Source: Acetobacteraceae bacterium
Lineage (GTDB): Bacteria > Pseudomonadota > Alphaproteobacteria > Acetobacterales > Acetobacteraceae
DNA length: 41,613 nt
Assembly (NCBI GenBank): GCA_030041255.1
Contig: JASHOF010000021.1
Coordinates: 1-41,613, forward strand
Direction of reading: 5' to 3'
The translations under genes were made by a program, and so were the position numbers. Positions 1 through 7,727 of this stretch are shown here, piece by piece. Each line of letters starts with the position of its first letter. Positions within the stretch are counted from its first letter, which is position 1. The notes below the pieces were generated by a model. The model searched no databases, had not been told where the DNA came from, and was given only the letters and a program-made list of their open reading frames with translations.

Positions 1-2
1 GC

Positions 3-437
3 TATGCCAGTCGCTACAGCGAGAAGGACGTGTTCGAGGTGCGGCTTCTGCTCGAGACGCGGGCGGCGTGGCTGGCCGCGGGCCGGGTGACGCCGGAAAC
101 GCTGGCCGAGCTGACCACCTCTCTGTCCGCGATGAAGGCTGCGATTCGCGACGCCGATCTTTTCACGGCATCGCGGAAGGACTTTGAGTTCCATGACATC
201 ATCGTCACGCTGAGTGGCAATCGCCTGTTCAAGGAGATTCATGACATGAACGGCGAGGCGATACTGGCCAGCCAGCAACTGCCGCTGGCGCGCCACAACC
301 GGCTTTGGGAGCCGGTCAAGGAGCACGAGAACCTGTTGCACGCGCTGGAGCAGCGGGACCCTGACGGGGCGGCCTACATGATGCAGCTCCATATCATCCG
401 GGCCGCCGACCGGATCGGCATCCAGCTCCAGGCCTGA
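3..437 (+). CDS. GntR-family regulator, FCD domain (C-terminal part)
   Basis: Open frame running in from the left edge, so the N-terminal winged-helix DNA-binding domain is outside the window. The visible 144 residues match the all-helical FCD ligand-binding domain of the FadR subfamily of GntR regulators: the opening helix VFEVRLLLETRAAWLAA, the central D-x-x-F-H pattern seen as DFEFHDIIVTLSGN, and a late conserved His in EHENLLHAL. In this family Asp and His side chains often bind a metal that helps hold a sugar acid or other small carboxylate. The gene ends 23 bp before an ABC transporter operon on the same strand, so it is probably the local regulator of that operon; this is inference from position. 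The effector cannot be read from the sequence. Confidence 0.85.
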   Translation, partial: YASRYSEKDVFEVRLLLETRAAWLAAGRVTPETLAELTTSLSAMKAAIRDADLFTASRKDFEFHDIIVTLSGNRLFKEIHDMNGEAILASQQLPLARHNRLWEPVKEHENLLHALEQRDPDGAAYMMQLHIIRAADRIGIQLQA

Positions 438-460
438 CACCAGGGACGGGCGCCAGCGCG

Positions 461-1987
461 ATGAGCAGCACGCCGCCGGTCCTGGAAGTCCGCGGCATCA
501 GCAAGCACTACGGCGCCACGGTCGCGCTTCGCGACGTGTCATTCGTGCTCAACGCCGGCGAGGTCTGCGGGCTCCTCGGCGAAAACGGCGCCGGCAAATC
601 GACCTTGGTCAAGACGCTGAGCGGGGTTGAAGTGCCGGACAGCGGAGCGCTTTTTCTGGCCGGGAGCGAATACCGTCCGCGGGACAGGAACGATGCGCGC
701 CGGCAGGGCGTCGCCACCGCCTTCCAGGAACTGAGCCTGGTCTCCACGCTTTCGGTTGCGGTCAATCTGTTCCTGCCCGACCCGGCGGTGAACCGTGCCG
801 GGCTGGTCGCCATGCGCCGGTTGGAACAGCAGGCGGCGCGCATCCTTGCGGCGCACGGTGTGAGCGAGATCGACTCGGCGGCATTGGTGGGTGAGCTCAC
901 ACTCGGGCAGCGCCAGCGGCTCGAAATCGTGCGGGCGATGTTCCGCCGCCCGCGCCTGCTCCTGCTCGACGAGCCGACCGCCGCACTCTCCGATCGCGAC
1001 TGGCTGTTCGACCTGGTCGGCAACAGGCTGGCCGAAGGCGCCGCGATTCTCTATATCAGTCACAAGCTCGACGAGATTCGCCGCCTCTGCCGCCGCTCGG
1101 TCATCCTGCGCAACGGGCAGAAGGTTCTCGACCGCCCGGTCGCAGAGATGAGCGACGACGAGATCTTCAGGAGCATGGCCGGACGTTCCGTGGTCGAGCG
1201 CTTCGTCGCCGCGCCTTCCGCGGTACGGACGGATGCGCAACCGGCGCTCAGCGCCAGCCGCCTCTCCGGCGATGGCGTCGAGGACATCAGCTTCACCTTG
1301 ATGGCAGGCGAAATCCTCGGCGTTGCCGGCCTGGAAGGGCAAGGCCAGGCGCGCCTGTTCAGATCGCTGGTCGGCCTCTATCCGCTGCGGAGCGGCCGGA
1401 TCGAGGTCGCGGGCTGCGGGCGGATGGTGCGCTCGCCGCGCGCGGCGCGGGCCGCGGGCGTCGTGCTGGTGCCGGAAGAACGCAAGACCGAGGGCATCTT
1501 CAAGGACCTCACCACCATCGCGAACGTCTCCCTGCCGGCGATCGATCATGCCAGCAAGCTGCATTTCCTGAATCGGCGGCGCGAACGGGCCCTGGTCGGG
1601 GAAGTGATCGGGGATGTGGATCTGCCCGAGCATTTTCTGCCGCTTTCCATCGCCGCTCTCTCCGGCGGCAACCAGCAGAAGGCGGTGCTGGGGCGTGCCC
1701 TGATGGCGCGGGCGCGTTGCCTCCTGTTGTTCGATCCGACGCGCGGTGTCGATGTCGGCGCCAAGCAGAGCATCTACCGCATGATGCGCGCCTTCGTGGG
1801 CGGCGGCGGCGCGATCCTGTTCTATTCGACCGAATTGGACGAACTGGTGCATCTGTGCGACCGCTGCCTCGTGCTCTACGGCAATCGCATCGTCGGTGAA
1901 CTGCAAGGCCCGGCGCTGTCGCAGGAGCAGGTGCTGTCGCTCGCCGCCGGGCACGGGCTGGAGCGGGCGGCGGTGAGCGGGCGATGA
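461..1987 (+). CDS. CUT2-type sugar ABC transporter ATP-binding protein (two fused ATPase domains)
   Basis: 508-residue duplicated ATPase of the RbsA/XylG/MglA type that powers uptake of sugars or related small molecules at the inner membrane. Domain 1 has a canonical Walker A (GENGAGKST, about residues 40-48), signature LTLGQRQRL (147-155) and Walker B LLLLDEPT (about 167-173). Domain 2 is altered: the Walker A position reads GLEGQGQAR (about 290-298), with no P-loop Lys, and Walker B reads LLLFDPTRG (421-429), lacking the catalytic Glu expected after Asp. Its signature, LSGGNQQK (about 400-407), is intact. A divergent domain 2 is usual in this family, so the protein is expected to be functional with domain 1 doing most hydrolysis. 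The ATG at 461 follows the regulator by 23 bp. The stop overlaps the next start (ATGA), so the genes are translationally coupled. The substrate is unknown. Confidence 0.93.
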   Translation: MSSTPPVLEVRGISKHYGATVALRDVSFVLNAGEVCGLLGENGAGKSTLVKTLSGVEVPDSGALFLAGSEYRPRDRNDARRQGVATAFQELSLVSTLSVAVNLFLPDPAVNRAGLVAMRRLEQQAARILAAHGVSEIDSAALVGELTLGQRQRLEIVRAMFRRPRLLLLDEPTAALSDRDWLFDLVGNRLAEGAAILYISHKLDEIRRLCRRSVILRNGQKVLDRPVAEMSDDEIFRSMAGRSVVERFVAAPSAVRTDAQPALSASRLSGDGVEDISFTLMAGEILGVAGLEGQGQARLFRSLVGLYPLRSGRIEVAGCGRMVRSPRAARAAGVVLVPEERKTEGIFKDLTTIANVSLPAIDHASKLHFLNRRRERALVGEVIGDVDLPEHFLPLSIAALSGGNQQKAVLGRALMARARCLLLFDPTRGVDVGAKQSIYRMMRAFVGGGGAILFYSTELDELVHLCDRCLVLYGNRIVGELQGPALSQEQVLSLAAGHGLERAAVSGR

Positions 1988-2961
1988 GCGCCGCGCTGAG
2001 ACGCCTCGGCCGGCTTCGCCCGACCGGCGGGGCGGTCGTCGCGGTGGTGATCTTCCTGGCTCTTTACGCGATCTACGCGGCGAGCGAGGCCAGTGCCGCC
2101 TCGGTGTTCGGGCTGACCAACCTGTTCAACAACACGGTGGTGCTGGCGATCGCCTCGGCCGGGCTGACGCTGGTGGTGCTGGCCGGGGAATTCGACCTTT
2201 CGCCGATCGGGGTGATCGCCATCGCCAACGTGGTGATGGCGACGACCAGCGTCGGCACGCTCGGCTGGTTCGGCGCGCTGATCCTGGTGTTGCTGATCGG
2301 CGCCGCCGTCGGCCTGCTCAACGGATGGCTGGTGGCCAGCCTGCGGTTGCAATCGCTGGCGGTGACCATCGGCACGATGATCGCCTGCGAGGGGGTGGCG
2401 CTGCTGCTTCTCCCGGCACCCGGCGGCGCGGTGAACCAGGCCATCGTCGATGCGCTGACCGGGGACGTGCTGGAGGTGGTGCCGGTGGCGCTGGCGGTCA
2501 TCGCCCTGGTGCTGCTGGTGTGGCTGGTGCTGGCACGCACCCGGTTCGGCATCGCCATCTACGCTGTCGGCACCGACGCCATGGCGGCCCGGCTGTCGGG
2601 CCTCAGTGCCGAGCGCACCAAGCTTCTGGCCTTCGTTCTCGCCGGCGTCGCCTACGCCTTCGCCGGCTTCATGCTGAGCTGCCAGACCGGCAGCGGCGAC
2701 CCGCGCGCCTCCGACACCTTGCTGCTTTACATGTACGCGTCGGTGGCGATCGGCGGCACGTCGCTGATGGGCGGGCGCGGCGGCGTGTTCGGCACCCTGT
2801 TCGGCGCCGGCATCCTGTCGGTGATGCAGAAGATGCTGTTCGCGCTGGGCGCGGCCTCGTTCTACACCAGCATCTTCAGCGGCCTCATCATGCTGGTGGC
2901 GATCTTCATCGGCAACGCCTCGGAGCTGCTCGCCCGGGTGCGGCGGCAGCGGGTGGCGTGA
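1984..2961 (+). CDS. CUT2-type ABC transporter permease (RbsC-like), first of pair
   Basis: 325-residue integral membrane protein of the BPD_transp_2 family (RbsC/XylH/AraH type). Long hydrophobic segments run through the whole length. The family hallmark GEFDLSPIGVIAIANV (usually GGIDLSVG) lies near residues 70-85, and the cytoplasmic coupling loop reads GTDAMAARLSGLSAERTK (near 195-215), the stretch that contacts the ATPase. The start ATG overlaps the ATPase stop by 4 bp. It is followed with no gap by a second permease, so the channel is probably a heterodimer rather than the homodimer typical of RbsC. The unusual GEFDLSP in place of GGIDLSV is a real difference from the neighbour. Confidence 0.92.
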   Translation: MSAALRRLGRLRPTGGAVVAVVIFLALYAIYAASEASAASVFGLTNLFNNTVVLAIASAGLTLVVLAGEFDLSPIGVIAIANVVMATTSVGTLGWFGALILVLLIGAAVGLLNGWLVASLRLQSLAVTIGTMIACEGVALLLLPAPGGAVNQAIVDALTGDVLEVVPVALAVIALVLLVWLVLARTRFGIAIYAVGTDAMAARLSGLSAERTKLLAFVLAGVAYAFAGFMLSCQTGSGDPRASDTLLLYMYASVAIGGTSLMGGRGGVFGTLFGAGILSVMQKMLFALGAASFYTSIFSGLIMLVAIFIGNASELLARVRRQRVA

Positions 2962-3960
2962 ATGGCGCCGCGGGATACCTCGACCCTGGCCGAGCCGATG
3001 GCGCGCGGGCGGGCGCCGCGGGTCAACCCCGAGCTGTTGCCGGCGGCGGTGGTGCTGGCCTGCGCGGTGCTGCTGATCGTCGCCAGCACGCTGCTCAACG
3101 CCGGCTCCAGCTTCGTGCCCCAGCTCGATGCCGTGCTGGTGACCTCGATCTTCCTGGTGGTCGCCTCCTTCGGACAGGGGCTGACGATCCTGCTCGGCGG
3201 CATCGACCTCTCGATCGGGGTGGTGGTCGGCCTGGCCGCGATCATGGTTTCGACCCTGACCAACGGGAGCAACGCGGCGATCCTCTGGGTCGTGCCGGCG
3301 ACCCTCGGCTTCGCCGCCTTCATCGGCCTGGTGAACGGGCTCGGGGTGGCGCTGGCGCGGGTGCCGCCGTTCATCATGACGCTGGCGTCCGGGATCAGCT
3401 TCTATGGCGTGGGGCTGGCCTTCACCACGGGGCTTGCGCAGCGGCCGGTGGCACCGGGCCTGGTCGCGCTGATGAACGCGCGGGTCGCCGGCGTGCCGAT
3501 TCCGGTCGTGATCCTGCTCGGCTTCGTCATCGTCGCCACCATCTTCCAGAACGGCACCAGCGACGGGCGCAAGCTCTACGCCCTCGGGTCCAGCCCGGGG
3601 GCGGCGCGAGTACTGGGGCTGCCGATCGCGGCACTCACCATCCTGGTCTACACGCTGAGCGGGCTGTGCGCGGGCATCTCCGGCATCCTGCTCGCCGGCT
3701 ATTCCTCGGCGGCGACGATCGATATCGGAGATCCGCTGCTGCTGCCGACGATCGCGGCGGTGGTGATCGGGGGAGCGCGGGTGGTCGGCGGACGCGGCAT
3801 CTATCTCGGCACCTTTGCCGGCGCCCTGTTCCTGAGCGCGCTCGAGACCATCATCACGGTGCTCAATCTCTCGCAGGGGGTCCGCAACATCATCGAGGGC
3901 GCGATCATCGTCTTTGCTTTGCTGCTGCAGAGCGAACGCTGGCGGGTCGCGCGGGGCTGA
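2962..3960 (+). CDS. CUT2-type ABC transporter permease (RbsC-like), second of pair
   Basis: 332-residue membrane protein of the same BPD_transp_2 family. It carries the canonical GGIDLSIGVVVGLAAI motif (near residues 75-90), a coupling loop reading GSSPGAARVLGLPIAA (near 210-226), and the GGARVVGGRGIYLGTFAGAL segment typical of the C-terminal third. The ATG begins directly after the TGA of the first permease (no intervening base), which implies coupled translation and a roughly 1:1 ratio. Together with the preceding permease and ATPase it should form the membrane part of the importer served by the binding protein at 4150. Confidence 0.92.
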   Translation: MAPRDTSTLAEPMARGRAPRVNPELLPAAVVLACAVLLIVASTLLNAGSSFVPQLDAVLVTSIFLVVASFGQGLTILLGGIDLSIGVVVGLAAIMVSTLTNGSNAAILWVVPATLGFAAFIGLVNGLGVALARVPPFIMTLASGISFYGVGLAFTTGLAQRPVAPGLVALMNARVAGVPIPVVILLGFVIVATIFQNGTSDGRKLYALGSSPGAARVLGLPIAALTILVYTLSGLCAGISGILLAGYSSAATIDIGDPLLLPTIAAVVIGGARVVGGRGIYLGTFAGALFLSALETIITVLNLSQGVRNIIEGAIIVFALLLQSERWRVARG

Positions 3961-3992
3961 CGGGCGATGGCGGCCAGGGGAGGAGACGGCAT

Positions 3993-4118
3993 ATGAAACG
4001 CATCCGGAAGACCCCAGGCGTCGCGTTGCGGAGAACGGGGGTGTTTGCACCATCGTCAGCGGGGCTATCATCGTTCGTGCACTGCTGCCGCGGCACGGGC
4101 GAGGCGTTGCGACTCTGA
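3993..4118 (+). CDS. Possible small ORF between permease and binding-protein genes
   Basis: A 41-codon frame begins at an ATG preceded by a good Shine-Dalgarno-like stretch (AGGGGAGGAGACGGCAT). Its product starts MKRIRKTPG, basic like the first residues of a signal peptide, but no hydrophobic core follows (the rest is ALRRTGVFAPSSAGLSS...). I recognise no family. It could be a leader peptide, a relict start of an older binding-protein gene, or chance. The 189-bp gap between the second permease and the binding-protein gene otherwise contains only the ribosome-binding site GGAGGA at 4135-4140. Confidence 0.2.
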   Translation: MKRIRKTPGVALRRTGVFAPSSAGLSSFVHCCRGTGEALRL

Positions 4119-4149
4119 AAAATGCGGGAAAAATGGAGGAAGATTCGCT

Positions 4150-5382
4150 ATGAACGGGTTATCGGTACGGTTCAAGAAATGGCTGCGGCCGGTGCTGTGT
4201 GCCGCCGGCGGGCTGGCGGCAACGGCCGGGTTCGTGTTGCCGGCGCACGCGCAGGGTGCTCACTACAAGGTATTCCTGGACCTGAGCTACAGCGGCAACG
4301 TGTGGCAGGCGGAGGCTGCCAACGGCATCGCGGCGCTGGCTCATACGCCGCCCTATGACAAGGAGGTCACCTTCAAGGAGGTGATTTCCGGCACCGACGT
4401 GCAGCACCAGATTTCCGATCTCCAGAGCATGATCGCGGCTGGCGCCAACGCGATCCTGTTCTATCCGGTGTCGGGGACCGGGCTGAACCGCGTGATCGAG
4501 CAGGGCTGCAAGCGTCATGTGCTGATGTTTGCGTATGACAGCTCCGTCACCGCGCCCTGTGCCTACAATGTGGCGAGTCTCAGCCAGGGCTATGCCCCCA
4601 ACTCGGCACAGTGGATCATCAACCAACTGGGCGGGAAGGGCACCGTGGTGATCAATCACGGCGTTGCCGGGACCGCCCTGACCGAGGTCATGAGTCGCCA
4701 ACTGCTGCACGTCTTCGGCGAGTATCCCGGGATCCATATCCTTCAGTTCTATGGGAGCTGGAACGACGCGATCTCCCAGGAAGCGATGGCGAAGATCCTG
4801 GCGGCTGATCCGAATGTCGATGCGGTCTGGTCGAAGGACGGCAACTGGGGCGTGCTGCAGGCACTGATGCAGCATCGGCCCAATCGGCTGGCGGTGATGT
4901 CCGGGCAATCGAACAACGGATACCGGCTGGCGATGGGCGATCCAACGTTGCAGAAGAAGGGATTGATCGGATTGAGCGCCGGCTCGGGCCCGGCGGATGG
5001 TCCCTACGCTTTCAAGGTGATGATGGAGGTGCTGACCGGGCAACTGAAGCCCACCGGGCACAACATTTCCTATCCGATGCCGTGGGTGCCATACGACAAG
5101 ATCAAGGTGTGCACCGGCGATTCGTTCGTCAATGGCTGCAACGTCTTCCCGGCGAGCAAGGTTCCCGCGTCGTTCATCGACACCTCGCTCGATGGCACGT
5201 ACCTGCCGGAGCTGAACCTCGCATCGGTGCAGACGGGTGCGCCCGTGCCTGGCATGACCATCCAGAAACTGCAGCCGCTTCGGTACGAGGGCAGCCTGCC
5301 GGGGGTCAACTGCGTCAACTGCAAGGCCCCGGCCGGGTGGTTGGATCCGACGTTCATCAAGCCGACCGTGGCTCCGAAGTAA
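4150..5382 (+). CDS. Periplasmic sugar-type ABC binding protein with six mature cysteines
   Basis: 410-residue secreted binding protein (periplasmic-binding-protein type 1, cluster B). I chose the ATG at 4150, after GGAGGA at 4135-4140, because it gives a clean signal peptide (MNGLSVRFKKWLRPVL..., cleavage near AHAQG); the upstream extension is not signal-like. The mature part starts HYKVFLDLSYSGNVW and has the expected GADAI-like strand (AAGANAILFYPVSG), a hinge near VINHGVAGTAL and the VDAVWSKDGNWGVLQAL segment. Unusually, it has six Cys after the signal peptide, including a C-terminal CVNC, and a tail of about 60 residues after the usual fold. An even number of Cys suggests disulphides in the periplasm. 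It is the last gene of the first cassette. The ligand is not readable, but the neighbouring hydrolase points away from a plain sugar. Confidence 0.88.
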   Translation: MNGLSVRFKKWLRPVLCAAGGLAATAGFVLPAHAQGAHYKVFLDLSYSGNVWQAEAANGIAALAHTPPYDKEVTFKEVISGTDVQHQISDLQSMIAAGANAILFYPVSGTGLNRVIEQGCKRHVLMFAYDSSVTAPCAYNVASLSQGYAPNSAQWIINQLGGKGTVVINHGVAGTALTEVMSRQLLHVFGEYPGIHILQFYGSWNDAISQEAMAKILAADPNVDAVWSKDGNWGVLQALMQHRPNRLAVMSGQSNNGYRLAMGDPTLQKKGLIGLSAGSGPADGPYAFKVMMEVLTGQLKPTGHNISYPMPWVPYDKIKVCTGDSFVNGCNVFPASKVPASFIDTSLDGTYLPELNLASVQTGAPVPGMTIQKLQPLRYEGSLPGVNCVNCKAPAGWLDPTFIKPTVAPK

Positions 5383-5396
5383 GTCGCTCTCTCATC

Positions 5397-5427
5397 CCGG
5401 CCGCGCGATCGTGCGTCGCGCGGCCGG
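5397..5427 (+). terminator. Strong GC hairpin after first binding-protein gene
   Basis: Perfect 12-bp inverted repeat: CCGGCCGCGCGA (5397-5408), 7-nt loop, TCGCGCGGCCGG (5416-5427), starting 14 bp after the stop. There is no run of T after it, so it may be a partial terminator or a 3' barrier that protects the binding-protein message, rather than a full stop. Confidence 0.6.
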
Positions 5428-5452
5428 AGTCTTCCACAGCCAGGAGCCGGCC

Positions 5453-6331
5453 ATGATACCCCGTGAGCGCGCCAGCTATTCGGCGATCGTCGATCGCCCG
5501 CCGATCCGGCTGCCGGAAGGGAATCGGATCGTCGTCTGGAGCATCGTCAACCTGGAGGTATGGGACATCGCCCGCCCGATGGCGCGCCAGGTGATGCCGG
5601 CGCCGAGCGGGCAGAGCCCGTTGCCTGACGTGCCGAACTGGAGCTGGCACGAATACGGCATGCGCGTCGGCGTGTGGCGTTTCTTTCGCCTGTTCGAGAG
5701 GCTCGGGATTCGCCCGTCCCTCTCGACCAACGCGCGCGTGTGCGTGGACTATCCGCGTGTCGCCGGCCAGGCGCGCGACGCCGGGTGGGAGTTCATGGGG
5801 CATGCCTGGGACCAGATCCCGATCCACCGCGTCCCCGACCAGGCCGCGATGATCGAGCAAAGTCTTGCCACCATCGAGAGATTCGCGGGCCGCCGCCCGG
5901 TGGGCTGGCTCGGCCCCGGCCTCACCGAGACCGAGGAAACCCCGGACCTGCTGGCCGCTTCCGGCGTCCGCTATATCGGGGACTGGGTCTATGACGACGA
6001 GCCGACCGAGATCAAGACCACGCATGGGCCGCTGCTCACCCTGCCATACACGGTCGAGCTCAACGACATCGCGGCGATGGCCGTGCAGCACCACGAATCA
6101 TCGTACTGGCTGCAGCGCTGCCGCGACGCGTTCGACCGGCTGTACGAGGAAGGTGCGGGGCGGCCGAAATTCATGGCGATCGCGATCCACCCCTACATCT
6201 CCGGCCAGCCGCACCGCATCCGCTACCTGGAAGAGACATACGACTACATCAACCGCCATGCCGGCGTGCTGCACTGGAACGGGCTCGACATCCTGCGCTG
6301 GTGGGACGCGCATGCGGCTCGAGCGGGATGA
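5453..6331 (+). CDS. Polysaccharide-deacetylase-family hydrolase, cyclic-imide-hydrolase/PuuE-like
   Basis: 292-residue cytoplasmic protein (no signal peptide) of the NodB-homology carbohydrate esterase 4 superfamily. The start at 5453 follows CAGGAG at 5441-5446; the in-frame extension to 5411 is unlikely. Visible features: a WSIVNLEVWDI strand (about 25-35), a WHEYGMRVGVWRFFRLFERLGI block (about 65-86), WEFMGHAWDQ (about 115-124) with a candidate metal His, GWLGPGLTETEETPDLLAASGV (about 150-171), LPYTVELNDI, and a late IAIHPYISGQPHRI (about 240-253) with a second His. This layout resembles the PuuE allantoinase / cyclic-imide-hydrolase branch, which cleaves cyclic amides, rather than secreted chitin deacetylases. 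It sits between two ABC transporter cassettes on the same strand, so it probably acts on an imported compound; the substrate is inference. Confidence 0.8.
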   Translation: MIPRERASYSAIVDRPPIRLPEGNRIVVWSIVNLEVWDIARPMARQVMPAPSGQSPLPDVPNWSWHEYGMRVGVWRFFRLFERLGIRPSLSTNARVCVDYPRVAGQARDAGWEFMGHAWDQIPIHRVPDQAAMIEQSLATIERFAGRRPVGWLGPGLTETEETPDLLAASGVRYIGDWVYDDEPTEIKTTHGPLLTLPYTVELNDIAAMAVQHHESSYWLQRCRDAFDRLYEEGAGRPKFMAIAIHPYISGQPHRIRYLEETYDYINRHAGVLHWNGLDILRWWDAHAARAG

Positions 6332-6458
6332 TGTTCGATCATCCTGCTCGTCGTTTGCTTTCCCGCCATGACGGGTGGGGCGGGTCCATCTTGACCCTGC
6401 GGCCAGAACCGATAGCCTCGCCACGTTCGACACGGTACAATGAGGGGAGTCGTCCAAC

Positions 6459-7562
6459 ATGAAACGCAGCATCCAATCGCGGAGAGGGCGGCTCGCGACG
6501 CGCCTCTTTGCCACCGCGGTTCTCGGCCTCGGCGTTGCCGCCATGGCGGCCGGGATGGTGGCGCCGGCCGTGGCCGCGACCACCTTGCCCAAGTCGAAGA
6601 TCAAGATCGCGCTGGTTCCGGGCGGCCCGAACGTCTACTTCGCGCCGTGGGCGGAGGCCGCGAAAGCGGCGTCGAAAGTGCTCGGGGTCACGGTGAGCTA
6701 CGTCGTGCCGCCGACGCCGACCTTCCAGCCCTCCGTCGAAATGAGCACGGTCGATTCGCTGGTGGCCAAGGGTTACAACGCCTTCGCGATTTTCCCGGAC
6801 GGCGAAGCCTCGATCGTTCCGCTTTATAACCGTCTCAAGGCCCGGGGAATACCGATTATCGACCTGGCCGGCTGCACCAGCGACCCGACGCCCGCCGTGC
6901 TGTGCTTCGGCACCAACGTCGAGGCTTCGGCGAAGTATCAGACCGAGGTCCTGACGAGGGCGATGGGCGGCAAGGGGAAGATCGGCTTCCTGACCGGGCT
7001 GCTCACGGACGCCAACACGGTGCTGCGCGAACAGGGGGTGAAGGCCGGGGTTGCCGAGACCAACGGTGCGGTAGAGCTGGCGCAGATCGTATCCAACATC
7101 GATAGCCCGAGTGCCGCGCCGCCGGCGGTCGAGAGCCTTCTGGCCTCGAAGGGCAGCGAGCTGACGGGGATGCTTGCCACCGACTATTATCCCTCGGTCG
7201 CCGCCGCCTCGATCCTGAGCAAGAACGCGCAGTTTCGCCACATTCTTTTCATCGGGCAGGATAACGACCCGACGGTGATGAGCGCGCTCCTGAGCCACGC
7301 CATCTACGGGACGATGTTGCAGAATCCCTACGGACAGGGAATCGTCGCCGCGCACCTGCTCTACAAGATGCTGAAAGACGGATGCACGGTCAACCCGAAC
7401 GCGCCGTTCACCAAGATGGGCAACACGAGCCGCTTCATCAATTCGGGATATCTGTTCGTCAGCCAGGACCTGGCGAAGCAGTATTCCGGGACCATGGCGA
7501 GCATCCCGGCGGTCACGGACAAGGTGCTGGGCGAGACCGACAAGATCCTGTCCTGCCCGTAG
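6459..7562 (+). CDS. Periplasmic sugar-type ABC binding protein, second cassette
   Basis: 367-residue cluster-B binding protein. The ATG at 6459 has GAGGGGAG about 8 bp upstream. A signal peptide is clear (MKRSIQSRRGRLATRLFATA..., hydrophobic core LGLGVAAMAAGMVAPAVAA). The mature protein starts around KSKIKIALVPGGPNVYFAPW, has the VAKGYNAFAIFPDGEAS strand, IIDLAGCTSD, GKIGFLTGLLTDAN and a late GQGIVAAHLLYKML helix typical of the family. It has four Cys after the signal peptide (two in the GCTSD...VLCFG region, two near the C-terminus), probably two disulphides. It opens the second transporter cassette and is only weakly similar in sequence to the binding protein at 4150, so the two importers probably take different ligands. 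Confidence 0.88.
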   Translation: MKRSIQSRRGRLATRLFATAVLGLGVAAMAAGMVAPAVAATTLPKSKIKIALVPGGPNVYFAPWAEAAKAASKVLGVTVSYVVPPTPTFQPSVEMSTVDSLVAKGYNAFAIFPDGEASIVPLYNRLKARGIPIIDLAGCTSDPTPAVLCFGTNVEASAKYQTEVLTRAMGGKGKIGFLTGLLTDANTVLREQGVKAGVAETNGAVELAQIVSNIDSPSAAPPAVESLLASKGSELTGMLATDYYPSVAAASILSKNAQFRHILFIGQDNDPTVMSALLSHAIYGTMLQNPYGQGIVAAHLLYKMLKDGCTVNPNAPFTKMGNTSRFINSGYLFVSQDLAKQYSGTMASIPAVTDKVLGETDKILSCP

Positions 7563-7588
7563 CGGGGCAGCCGGAGATCGCCGTGCCT

Positions 7589-7619
7589 GGAGCGTGTACA
7601 GGTTGACTGAACACGCTCC
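7589..7619 (+). terminator. Hairpin after second binding-protein gene
   Basis: Perfect 9-bp inverted repeat: GGAGCGTGT (7589-7597), 13-nt loop, ACACGCTCC (7611-7619), followed by a short CCTTTGT. It lies 27 bp after the binding-protein stop and ahead of the permease genes. This position is typical of an attenuating hairpin that yields more binding-protein than permease message. Confidence 0.55.
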
Positions 7620-7727
7620 CCTTTGTCTGGTCGTTGTTTGAGCCCGCGATTCACGCCCTCCGACGATTCCGCCTCGGGCGATCGCGGGCTAGTGTCGGGC
7701 GGGGCCGGGCGCGGCGTGCGAGGACTG

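Noticed and set aside
1876-4071. Long antisense frame (731 codons) over the first transporter
   Set aside because: Its residues are low-complexity Arg/Gly/His/Gln-rich, the expected product of high-GC codon bias, while the opposite strand encodes clear ABC proteins.
4119-4149. Riboswitch upstream of the first binding-protein gene
   Set aside because: The 189-bp gap has only an RBS and a small ORF; no conserved aptamer core is apparent.
6436-6441. TACAAT as a -10 box for the second binding-protein gene
   Set aside because: No matching -35 box, and a start there would run into the ribosome-binding site at 6443-6450.
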